Below, in pieces: positions 1-5,203 of a stretch of DNA of 5,203 nucleotides (position 1 is its first letter; the number at the start of each line of letters is the position of its first letter). Source of the DNA: Chloroflexota bacterium (lineage in GTDB: Bacteria > Chloroflexota > Dehalococcoidia > UBA2979). The notes under the pieces were generated by a model, which saw only the letters and a program-made list of their open reading frames with translations, was not told the DNA's origin and did no database searches. Made by a program: the position numbers and the translations under genes. The DNA lies in assembly GCA_027592975.1 (NCBI GenBank), contig JAQCJS010000106.1, positions 1 to 5,203 of the forward strand, given 5' to 3'.

Positions 1-422
1 CCTTCCTGAGCATGACCATGCGCTCGCTCTACACAAACGACCTGCACGAGGGGCTTTCGAAGCGCACCCGCATCCGCACGGACGGCGGCGTGAACCAGTA
101 CCTCTTCGTCTACCCCATGGCGAAGACGCGCCCGTGGTACGAGCTCCCCGCCGAGGATCGGCAGCGGATGATGAACGAGCACATCCAGATCGGCCACAAG
201 TACCACGGCATCAAGATCAACACGACCTACTCCTACGGCCTGGACGACCAGGAATTCGTGGTCGCGTTCGAGGGGGACGATCCGGGCGAGTTCCTGGCGC
301 TGGTGCGCGAACTGCGCGACTCGGAGGCTTCCTCTTACACGCTCTTCGATACCCCCATGTTCACCTGCCGCATGCTCGACATCGCCGAGATCGCGGAGCA
401 CGTTGGCCTGTCAGCGCGCTGA
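1..422 (+). CDS. hemQ: HemQ / chlorite dismutase family heme protein (coproheme decarboxylase-like), C-terminal part, 5' end outside window
   Basis: The frame is open from the window edge (first full codon at base 3) to a TGA at 420-422. About 140 residues are visible of a family usually near 230-250, so the start is upstream and the internal ATG at 12 is not taken as the start. Family-typical segments in order, counting the ATG at 12 as residue 1: YPMAKTRPWY (34-43), RQRMMNEH (50-57), TTYSYGLDDQEFVVAFE (71-87) and SEASSYTLFDTPMFTC. His57 (bases 180-182) matches the proximal heme ligand; Tyr34 and Lys38 match the Tyr and Lys of coproheme decarboxylases. In Gram-positive-type heme synthesis this enzyme converts coproheme to heme b, using peroxide, in the cytoplasm. 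By hand alignment the distal position that is Gln in Firmicute ChdC and Arg in true chlorite dismutases falls at Ile69/Asn70, so true chlorite dismutase activity is unlikely and the exact reaction is not proven. The heme genes downstream support a heme role. Confidence 0.85.
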   Translation, partial: FLSMTMRSLYTNDLHEGLSKRTRIRTDGGVNQYLFVYPMAKTRPWYELPAEDRQRMMNEHIQIGHKYHGIKINTTYSYGLDDQEFVVAFEGDDPGEFLALVRELRDSEASSYTLFDTPMFTCRMLDIAEIAEHVGLSAR

Positions 423-466
423 ATCCGTGTTGCCCTGGGTTGCCGAGGCGAGCGTGGGCGGAATAC

Positions 467-510
467 AGTGGAATCTAGCGAGCAACGAAGCACTTTGAAT
501 AGATTCCACT
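467..510. promoter_or_regulatory. Perfect 11-bp inverted repeat, candidate operator (or RNA stem)
   Basis: The arm AGTGGAATCTA at 467-477 is matched exactly by its reverse complement TAGATTCCACT at 500-510, separated by 22 bp. Arm centres are 33 bp apart, about three helical turns, so both arms would lie on the same DNA face, as expected for a cooperatively bound dimeric or tetrameric regulator. It lies 44 bp upstream of the ATG of a MerR-like regulator gene, so autoregulation is a reasonable inference. As RNA it would form an 11-bp stem with a 22-nt loop. No T-run follows the second arm (the next bases are CCCGATTCGC), which argues against an intrinsic terminator for hemQ. Confidence 0.6.
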
Positions 511-537
511 CCCGATTCGCTCGTCTCGTTCGGGTGG
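506..537 (+). other. Possible alternative hairpin overlapping the 3' arm of the inverted repeat
   Basis: Bases 511-515 (CCCGA) pair with 530-534 (TCGGG), and 506-508 (CCA) pair with 535-537 (TGG) across a two-base bulge at 509-510. This leaves a 14-nt loop at 516-529. The stem uses bases 506-510, which also belong to the right arm of the 467-510 repeat, so the two RNA structures exclude each other. The stem ends 16 nt before the regulator ATG and just upstream of its weak AAGG ribosome-binding site (542-545). It may be chance pairing. Confidence 0.3.
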
Positions 538-553
538 TAGCAAGGCTGGGTCG

Positions 554-1210
554 ATGCACGTCGATGAAGCCCCGGGCAGCGGCGCGAGCCAGGGCGGCAG
601 CGCCCGGCCGACGCGCTGGGTCAGTCTGGCCCGCGCCTGCGAGTTGCTGGGCGTGAACGAGTCCACCGTCCGCCGCTGGGCCGACTCCGGAGAGATCCAG
701 GTCTTCCGCACGCCGGGTGGCCACCGCCGCTTCGCGGAGGCGGAGCTCCTCGCCATGATCCAGGGTGGCGGTGGACGGCGCTCGGAGCGCCCGCTGTCAG
801 ACGCCGCCACGTCCCGCATCCGCCACCAGCTGCACTCCGGCAGCGCGGACGAGTGGTACGGCGAAATCGAGCAGGCCGAACGTGACGCGCTGCGCCCGCT
901 GGGCCGGCGCCTCCTCGAGATCGTCGACGACTACATCTCGCGCCGCGGCCGTCGCCCCGAGTTGGAGGCAGAGGTCGGCGAGATCGGCGAGCAGTACGGC
1001 CGTGAGCTGCGCCGCCGCGGCACCCCGCTGGGGAAGGCCGTGCAGGCGTTCATCTTCTTCCGCAAGTCGCTGGACGAGACCGCGAAGCGGCTGTCGGAGC
1101 GCAACCGCCTGGCCCCTGAGGACGCCGAGAAGGCCCGCGAGGCGATCGCCGGGCTGGCGGATCGCGCCCTCATTGGCCTGACATCCGTCTACGACACCGA
1201 CTCCCGCTAG
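554..1210 (+). CDS. MerR/excisionase-type helix-turn-helix regulator with C-terminal RsbRD-like helical sensor domain
   Basis: 218 residues. After a Gly/Ser-rich N-terminal tail (1-20), residues 22-70 form a MerR/excisionase-type winged helix: WVSLARACELLGVNESTVRRW (recognition-helix region with S37-T-V-R-R-W42) and the wing signature RTPGGHRRF (52-60). A Gly-rich linker with Arg (71-76) joins this to a charged, all-helical region (about 85-215) with LGRRLLEIVDDYISRRG, LRRRGTPLGKAVQAFIFFRKSLDETAKRLSERN and a final helix. This resembles the N-terminal domain of RsbRD-type proteins, a four-helix sensor module. No B12-binding, GyrI-like or other classic MerR effector domain is visible. The ligand is unknown; His91, His94 and Cys29 are the only residues that stand out as possible metal or heme contacts. 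The start is the ATG at 554 with a weak AAGG at 542-545. It ends 44 bp before the siroheme/heme operon, and the inverted repeat at 467-510 lies upstream, so I infer local control of tetrapyrrole genes. Confidence 0.8.
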   Translation: MHVDEAPGSGASQGGSARPTRWVSLARACELLGVNESTVRRWADSGEIQVFRTPGGHRRFAEAELLAMIQGGGGRRSERPLSDAATSRIRHQLHSGSADEWYGEIEQAERDALRPLGRRLLEIVDDYISRRGRRPELEAEVGEIGEQYGRELRRRGTPLGKAVQAFIFFRKSLDETAKRLSERNRLAPEDAEKAREAIAGLADRALIGLTSVYDTDSR

Positions 1211-1254
1211 CCCATCCACATCAACCGCAGCCGAGAAGCGAGAGCCCCGCGCCG

Positions 1255-1989
1255 ATGATCTACTACCCCATCTTCCTGGACGTGCGCCACAAGCCGGTGC
1301 TGCTCGTCGGCGGCGGCCACGTCGCGGACGAGAAGCTCGGCAAGCTCGTGGAGCACGGCGCGGACGTGACGATCGTCGCGCCCGAGTTGATCGCGCCGGT
1401 GCGCGCGTTCGTGGACCGCGGACAGGCGAAGTGGGATCAGCGGGAGTTCCGCGCGGGCGACACCGCGGGCTACTTCCTGGTGATGGTCGCCACGGACAAC
1501 GGCGCCGTGAACCGCACCGTGGCGGACGAGGCCCGCGCCGCCAAGATCCTGGTGAACGCCGCCGACGACGCCGCGAACTGCGACTTCATCCTCCCCTCGC
1601 TCGTCCGGCGCGGCGAGATCGCCCTTGCCTCCTCCACCGGCGGCACCAGCCCCGCGATGGCCCGCTGGCTGCGCGAGCGGCTGGCGGAGTTCATGTCGGA
1701 TGACGTGGTCGCGCTGGCGGATCTGCTAGCGGACGTGCGCCGGGATATCCGCGCCGGCGACCGCGAGTGCGCCTCGAAGTGCGCGCGAGCGGAGACGCCG
1801 CCGCCCCTGCTCTGCAGGGAGTGCCCGAACCGCATCCCCGCCGACCGCTGGCAGCAGGCGATCGACGGCGAGCTGATGGCCCTGATCAACCTGGGCGACA
1901 TGGAGGCCGCGAAGGCCCGTCTCGTCGCGTCGCTCGGCCGCACCGAGCTGCAGGTGTCGCCCTTCTGGCGCGAGGAAGTCCGGCCGTGA
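1255..1989 (+). CDS. sirC: Precorrin-2 dehydrogenase / sirohydrochlorin ferrochelatase family protein (CysG N-terminal domain/Met8p type)
   Basis: 244 residues. It oxidises precorrin-2 to sirohydrochlorin with NAD+, and in some family members also inserts Fe2+ to make siroheme. The start MIYYPIFLDV is the classic family N-terminus. A Rossmann-type dinucleotide site follows: VLLVGGGHVADEKLGKLVEHGADVTIVAPE (15-44, with G19-G20-G21). The catalytic/metal-site Asp lies in VNAADDAANCDFILPS (Asp104/Asp105, equivalent to Asp104 of Salmonella CysG). SSTGGTSPAMARWLRERL (126-143) is the dimerisation/active-site helix region. An unusual insertion holds C172-x3-C176-x10-C187-x2-C190, a possible metal or Fe-S site. 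There is no methyltransferase domain; that activity is in the downstream cobA-hemD fusion, as is common when CysG is split. The start ATG at 1255 has only a weak GAGAG (1240-1244) upstream. The stop overlaps the hemA GTG by 4 bp. Confidence 0.9.
   Translation: MIYYPIFLDVRHKPVLLVGGGHVADEKLGKLVEHGADVTIVAPELIAPVRAFVDRGQAKWDQREFRAGDTAGYFLVMVATDNGAVNRTVADEARAAKILVNAADDAANCDFILPSLVRRGEIALASSTGGTSPAMARWLRERLAEFMSDDVVALADLLADVRRDIRAGDRECASKCARAETPPPLLCRECPNRIPADRWQQAIDGELMALINLGDMEAAKARLVASLGRTELQVSPFWREEVRP
1972..1977 (+). promoter_or_regulatory. Ribosome-binding site of hemA
   Basis: GAGGAA lies inside the end of sirC, 8 nt before the GTG at 1986. It decides the hemA start: the frame is open back to an ATG at 1767, but the extra 73 residues are shadow translation of sirC, whereas the GTG with this site gives the family-typical N-terminus ITFTGMSHQTAPLDIRER. 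Confidence 0.8.
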
Positions 1990-3254
1990 TCACGTTCACC
2001 GGGATGAGCCACCAGACCGCACCGCTCGACATCCGCGAGCGCGTGGCGATCGACGCCGAGGCGCTGCCGAGGGTGCTGCAGCGCGCGAAGGAGACCTTCG
2101 GCGCGGCGACGATCATCAACACCTGCAACCGGCTGGAGCTGTACCTCCCCGGCATCCACGAGCCGGAGGCCGCGCTGGGCTTCCTCGCCGTGGAGCTGGG
2201 CGTGGATCATGACGTGATGCAGCGCCACTTCCACGTCGCCTACGGCGCGGACGCGGTGCGACACCTGTACGCCGTCGCCTCCGGCATCGACTCGATGGTG
2301 CTGGGCGAGACCGAGGTGCTGGGGCAGGTTCGCTCCGCCTTCTCCTCCACCGTCTCCGCGGGGGCCGACAACGCGATGCTGTCGCGGCTGTTCCACACCG
2401 CCATCCGCACGGGCCGGCGCGCGCGCAACGAGACCTCGATCGGCGAGCGCTCCGTCTCCGTTTCCTCGATCGCCGCGCAGCAGGCGCGTGACCTGTTCCC
2501 GAACCTGGCGCAGGCGTCCGTGCTGATGGTGGGCGCGGGCGAGGCAGGCCGGTTGGCCGCGGAGGCGATCGTCGCCTACGGCGCGGAACGCCTCACCGTC
2601 GCCAATCGCACCTTCGGACGCGCGCTGGCGCTGGCGGACGCGCTGGGCGGCAAGGCGATCCCCTTCGCGGACGCCGCCGAAGCTCTCCGCACCGCCGACA
2701 TTGTGATCGCCGCCTCCGGCTCGCCGGAGGCGCTGTTCGAGGACGCGGCCGTGAGTGATGCCGTCTCGCACCGGGACGGCCAGCCGCTGCTGATCATCGA
2801 CATCGGCGTGCCGCGCGACTTCCACGCCACCGTGCGCGGGATCCCCGGGGTGTCCTACTACGACCTGGACGACCTGCAGGAGGTCGCCGCGCGCAACACG
2901 GCGGCCCGCGCAAGCGAGGTAGCCGCGGTGCAGGCGATCGTGGACGAGGAGACCAGCCGGTTCGCGGAGTGGTGGAGCCAGCTGCAGATCGTCCCCACGA
3001 TCAGCGCGATCACCGACCGCGCGGAGGAGCTGCGCCGCAGCGAGCTGCAGAAGACGCTGCGGCGCCTCAAGCTCGCGGACGACCAGCGCGCCCACGTGGA
3101 GGAGTTGGCGGACGTGCTCACGCGCGCGCTGGTCAGGCAGCTCCTGCACGCGCCGATCACCACCCTGCGCGAGCGCGGCGACCAGGACACCTACCTCACC
3201 ACCGTGCGCACCCTGTTTCGGCTGGACGAACCCGTCGACGTCGAGGAAGCATGA
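1986..3254 (+). CDS. hemA: Glutamyl-tRNA reductase
   Basis: 422 residues, close to the family norm (E. coli 418). It reduces the glutamyl group of Glu-tRNA(Glu) with NADPH to glutamate-1-semialdehyde, the first committed and usually rate-controlling step of C5-route tetrapyrrole synthesis. The N-terminal catalytic domain shows MSHQTAPLDIRERVA (7-21) and INTCNRLELY (44-53), with nucleophile Cys47 in the TCNR motif (Leu50 replaces the more usual Thr). Substrate-site signature SGIDSMVLGETEVLGQV spans 99-115. The NADPH domain has VLMVGAGEAGRLAAEAI (glycine loop 183-188) and TVANRT. The C-terminal part is helical and charged (EELRRSELQKTLRRLKLADDQRAHVEEL), as expected of the dimerisation domain. 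GTG start at 1986 overlaps the sirC stop as GTGA; its own stop overlaps the hemC start as ATGA. Translation is probably coupled to both neighbours. Feedback control by heme is known for some HemA proteins, but nothing here shows it. Confidence 0.97.
   Translation: MITFTGMSHQTAPLDIRERVAIDAEALPRVLQRAKETFGAATIINTCNRLELYLPGIHEPEAALGFLAVELGVDHDVMQRHFHVAYGADAVRHLYAVASGIDSMVLGETEVLGQVRSAFSSTVSAGADNAMLSRLFHTAIRTGRRARNETSIGERSVSVSSIAAQQARDLFPNLAQASVLMVGAGEAGRLAAEAIVAYGAERLTVANRTFGRALALADALGGKAIPFADAAEALRTADIVIAASGSPEALFEDAAVSDAVSHRDGQPLLIIDIGVPRDFHATVRGIPGVSYYDLDDLQEVAARNTAARASEVAAVQAIVDEETSRFAEWWSQLQIVPTISAITDRAEELRRSELQKTLRRLKLADDQRAHVEELADVLTRALVRQLLHAPITTLRERGDQDTYLTTVRTLFRLDEPVDVEEA
3243..3248 (+). 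promoter_or_regulatory. Closely spaced ribosome-binding site of hemC
   Basis: GAGGAA at 3243-3248 leaves only 2 nt before the ATG at 3251, which is shorter than optimal. Together with the ATGA overlap this suggests that hemC translation depends on ribosomes terminating at hemA rather than on independent initiation. The upstream open frame (back to 2969) is shadow coding of hemA and is not part of HemC. Confidence 0.5.
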
Positions 3255-4180
3255 CCGCATCCACGCTGACGCTGCGCTGCGCGACGCGCGGCTCGGCGCT
3301 CGCCCTCGCGCAGGTGGCCCTCGCGACGACCGCCCTCCAGGCGGTCGATTCGCGCGTCGATGTGCCCGTGCTGGAGATCACCACGCAGGGCGACCGTGAC
3401 CGTGTGACGCCGCTGACCCAGCTCGGCGGTCAGGGCGTCTTCGCCGCCGCCGTGCGCGAGGCCGTCCTGGAGGGCCGCGCGGACATCGCCGTGCACTCGC
3501 TAAAGGACGTGCCCACCGCCCCGGTGGAGGGCCTGACGATCGCCGCGATCCTGGAGCGTGCCGACCCGCGTGATGCCTTCGTCGGCAGCGACGGACGCCG
3601 TCTCGCCGCGCTGCCGGAGGGCGCGCGCGTGGGGACGAGCGCCAGCCGCCGCATCGCGCTGATCCGCGCGGTCCGCCCCGACCTGATCCCCGTGGAGATC
3701 CGCGGCAACGTGGACACGCGCCTCGCGAAACTCGCCGCCGGCGAGTACGACGGCATCCTGCTCGCCGCCGCCGGCCTCACGCGCCTCGGCCGCATCGGTG
3801 AGGCCACCCAGATCTTCGAGGCGCGCGAGTTCCTGCCGTCGCCCGGACAGGGCGCGATCGCAATCGAGTGCCGCACGGACGACGAGGCGACGCGCGCGAT
3901 CCTCGCGCGGATCGACCACGCGCCGACGCGCGCCGCCGTCACCGCGGAGCGCGGCGTCCTCGCGGCGCTGGGCGCGGGCTGCAACCTGGCCGTGGGCGCG
4001 TACGCGGAGATCGACGGCGAGCTGATGACGCTGCGCGCGATGCTCGGCGGCGACGTGGAGGGCGAGTCCCCCGTCTTCGGCGAGGGCACGGGCAACCCGA
4101 ATGACGCGGATCGCCTCGGCCGCGGCCTGGGCGAGCGCCTGCGCGAAGGCTACGAGAGCGCGGGAGGCGCACGCCTGTGA
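3251..4180 (+). CDS. hemC: Porphobilinogen deaminase (hydroxymethylbilane synthase)
   Basis: 309 residues, the usual length. It condenses four porphobilinogens into the linear hydroxymethylbilane in the cytoplasm, using a covalently bound dipyrromethane primer. Family landmarks: LRCATRGSALALAQV (8-22), EITTQGDRD (42-50), GGQGVFAAAVREAVLEGRADIAVHSLKDVPT (59-89) with catalytic Asp86 in SLKDVP, GTSASRRIALIRAVRPD (128-144), EIRGNVDTRLAKL (149-161), DGILLAAAGLTRLG (167-180), LPSPGQGAIAIECR (195-208), and GAGCNLAVGAYAE with primer-attachment residue Cys244 (E. coli Cys242). In the middle signature, GGQGVF replaces the common GGKGLF, a mild variation. Start ATG overlaps the hemA stop; the stop overlaps the next gene's GTG as GTGA. 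Its product feeds the HemD domain encoded immediately downstream. Confidence 0.97.
   Translation: MTASTLTLRCATRGSALALAQVALATTALQAVDSRVDVPVLEITTQGDRDRVTPLTQLGGQGVFAAAVREAVLEGRADIAVHSLKDVPTAPVEGLTIAAILERADPRDAFVGSDGRRLAALPEGARVGTSASRRIALIRAVRPDLIPVEIRGNVDTRLAKLAAGEYDGILLAAAGLTRLGRIGEATQIFEAREFLPSPGQGAIAIECRTDDEATRAILARIDHAPTRAAVTAERGVLAALGAGCNLAVGAYAEIDGELMTLRAMLGGDVEGESPVFGEGTGNPNDADRLGRGLGERLREGYESAGGARL
4162..4167 (+). promoter_or_regulatory. Ribosome-binding site of cobA-hemD
   Basis: GGGAGG lies within the end of hemC, 9 nt before the GTG at 4177. It is the strongest Shine-Dalgarno match in the window and supports the GTG start that overlaps the hemC stop. No in-frame ATG occurs before the conserved VGAGPGDP motif, so the GTG is needed. 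Confidence 0.8.
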
Positions 4181-5203
4181 CCAGCACCACCACCCCCGGC
4201 CACGTCTGGCTGGTCGGCGCCGGCCCCGGCGACCCCGGGTACATCACCGTCGCCGGCATGAACGCGCTCCGCCGCGCGGAGGTCGTGATCTTCGACCGCC
4301 TAGGCACCGCCGGCCTGATGGACGAGCCGCCCGCGGGCGCGCTGCTCATCGACGCGGGCAAGGCCGCCGACAACCACACCCTGACGCAGGAGGAGATCAA
4401 CGCGCTGCTGGTGGAGCACGGGCGCGCTGGCAAGCGCGTGGTGCGACTGAAAGGCGGCGACCCGTACGTCTTCGGACGCGGGGGCGAGGAGGCCGCGGCG
4501 CTCGCCGACGCCGGCGTCCCCTGCACCGTCATCCCCGGCGTCACCTCCGCCATCGGCGGGCTGGCGGCGGGCGGCATCCCCGTGACGCACCGCGCCGTCG
4601 CCACCTCGTTCGCGGTGATCACCGGGCACGAGGATCCCACAAAGCCGGAGGCGGGCGTCCACTGGGAGAAGCTCGCCACCGCCGTCGACACGCTGGTGAT
4701 CCTGATGGGCGTCGGCCGCCTGGACGGCATCGCGCGCGCATTGATCGAGGGCGGCCGCGCCGCCTCAACACCCGCGGCGCTGGTGCAGGAGGCGAGCACC
4801 CCGCGCCAGCGTGTCGCCACCGGCACGCTGGAGACGATCGCGGAGGTCGCGCGCGCGCAGAACATCAAGGCGCCCGCCCTCTTCGTCGTCGGCGATGTCG
4901 CCGGGCTGCAGCCGATGCTCGACCCGCGCCGCCTCGCCCCGCTCGCGGGGAAGCGCGTGCTGGTGACGCGCACCCGCGCGCAGTCCTCGGCGCTCGTCGA
5001 TGTGCTCCGCGCGGAGGGCGCGTGGCCGGTGGTGCTCCCGGCGATCGAGCTGGAGCGGCGCGTCGACCCCGCGGAGGCGGTCGCCGTGCGTGAGCGCCTG
5101 GAGGCGCACGAGTACTGCTGGACGGTGTTCACCTCCGCCAACGCGGTGGAGGCGTTCCTCGACGTGCTGTGGGAAGCCGGCGGCGACATCCGCTCGCTCA
5201 CCG
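4177..5203 (+). CDS. cobA-hemD: Fused uroporphyrinogen-III C-methyltransferase / uroporphyrinogen-III synthase, 3' end outside window
   Basis: The frame is open from a GTG at 4177 to the window end (342 full codons). Residues about 8-245 are a SUMT-type SAM-dependent methylase that makes precorrin-2 from uroporphyrinogen III: VWLVGAGPGDPGYIT (10-24), FDRL (39-42), HTLTQEEINALLV (67-79), VVRLKGGDPYVFGRGGEE (88-105), PGVTSAIGGLAAGGIPVTHR (120-139), TGHEDP (149-154) and LVILMGVGRL (173-182). After a short linker (about 246-257), residues from about 258 show the start of HemD, which cyclises hydroxymethylbilane: AGKRVLVTRTRAQSSALVDVLRAEGAWPVVLPAIEL, then WTVFTSANAVEAF, the usual HemD TSANAV motif. 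The rest of HemD is cut by the window edge. This fusion is known from several Gram-positive and related phyla. It puts heme-pathway closure and the siroheme/cobalamin branch on one chain, downstream of hemC and paired with the separate sirC. Confidence 0.95.
   Translation, partial: MTSTTTPGHVWLVGAGPGDPGYITVAGMNALRRAEVVIFDRLGTAGLMDEPPAGALLIDAGKAADNHTLTQEEINALLVEHGRAGKRVVRLKGGDPYVFGRGGEEAAALADAGVPCTVIPGVTSAIGGLAAGGIPVTHRAVATSFAVITGHEDPTKPEAGVHWEKLATAVDTLVILMGVGRLDGIARALIEGGRAASTPAALVQEASTPRQRVATGTLETIAEVARAQNIKAPALFVVGDVAGLQPMLDPRRLAPLAGKRVLVTRTRAQSSALVDVLRAEGAWPVVLPAIELERRVDPAEAVAVRERLEAHEYCWTVFTSANAVEAFLDVLWEAGGDIRSLT

Larger units (their letters stand above)
423..553. other. Intergenic region between hemQ and the regulator gene, with an AT-richer island
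   Basis: This 131-bp gap is the longest non-coding stretch in the window. Bases 461-510 hold about 21 G/C of 50 by hand count (about 42%), well below the surrounding coding DNA. The island contains the perfect inverted repeat at 467-510, which is followed by a second possible hairpin at 506-537. No convincing -35/-10 pair with standard spacing could be assigned, though the base composition and position fit a promoter/operator region for the regulator gene. No tRNA or small ORF with credible coding character was seen. Confidence 0.6.

Noticed and set aside
467..510. The inverted repeat as an intrinsic terminator of hemQ
   Set aside because: The loop is long (22 nt), the stem is not especially GC-rich, and no T-tract follows.
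532..545. GGGTGGTAGCAAGG resembling the T-box antiterminator core
   Set aside because: Only the GGGTGGTA part matches. The conserved ACCGCG continuation, the Stem I/specifier loop and a terminator or sequestor in the usual order are absent, and the downstream gene is a regulator rather than an aminoacyl-tRNA synthetase or amino-acid gene.
1470..3260. A very long (596-codon) open frame on the minus strand opposite sirC and hemA
   Set aside because: It lies wholly antisense to two clearly identified enzymes. Its translation is rich in Arg, Gly and His with no domain signature. Long antisense frames are common in high-GC coding DNA because stop codons are rare.
4101..5093. A 330-codon plus-strand open frame overlapping cobA-hemD in another frame
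   Set aside because: The product is low-complexity Arg/Gly/Ala and lies out of frame with the well-conserved CobA-HemD reading frame.
3939..5201. A 420-codon minus-strand open frame opposite hemC and cobA-hemD
   Set aside because: The translation is a Ser/Arg/Ala-rich composition artefact of GC-rich codons, opposite a gene with full SUMT and HemD motifs. No plausible ribosome-binding site or family motif was seen.
1..5203. Mobile elements, CRISPR arrays, tRNA or rRNA genes, phage genes
   Set aside because: No repeat arrays, transposase or integrase motifs, or tRNA-like cloverleaf sequences were found; coding density and composition are uniform apart from the short intergenic island at about 461-510.

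Overview
This window is a tetrapyrrole (heme/siroheme) biosynthesis locus from a high-GC bacterium. All recognisable genes lie on the + strand. By eye the GC content is close to 70%, start codons are ATG or GTG, and gene ends overlap as ATGA or GTGA. The C5 (glutamyl-tRNA) route to aminolevulinate, a HemQ/chlorite-dismutase-family gene, a fused CobA-HemD and a MerR-like/RsbRD-like regulator together suggest Chloroflexota or a related high-GC lineage (Actinobacteriota is the alternative). This assignment is inference; the window has no rRNA or other strong taxonomic marker.

Layout: (1) 1-422, the C-terminal part of a HemQ/chlorite-dismutase-family protein whose start lies upstream. (2) 423-553, a 131-bp intergenic region containing an AT-richer island with a perfect 11-bp inverted repeat and an overlapping alternative hairpin. 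(3) 554-1210, a regulator with an N-terminal MerR/excisionase-type helix-turn-helix and a C-terminal all-helical domain resembling the RsbRD N-terminal sensor. (4) 1255-1989, a precorrin-2 dehydrogenase/sirohydrochlorin ferrochelatase-type protein with an extra four-cysteine motif. (5) 1986-3254, glutamyl-tRNA reductase (hemA). (6) 3251-4180, porphobilinogen deaminase (hemC). (7) 4177-5203, uroporphyrinogen-III C-methyltransferase fused to uroporphyrinogen-III synthase (cobA-hemD), cut off by the window end.

How they work together: HemA makes glutamate-1-semialdehyde from Glu-tRNA. HemL and HemB are not in the window and may lie downstream. HemC and the HemD domain then make uroporphyrinogen III. 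The CobA domain methylates it to precorrin-2, and the SirC-like protein oxidises this to sirohydrochlorin on the way to siroheme (or cobalamin). The HemQ-family protein would act at the last step of the coproporphyrin-dependent heme route, if it is a true coproheme decarboxylase. sirC-hemA-hemC-cobA/hemD overlap by 4 bp at each junction and look translationally coupled. The regulator sits between hemQ and this operon, with a palindromic element upstream of its start, so it is a natural candidate to control the cluster. This is a largely ordinary pathway locus. The regulator with its palindrome, the cysteine motif and the unusual distal-pocket position of the HemQ-family protein are the parts worth a second look.
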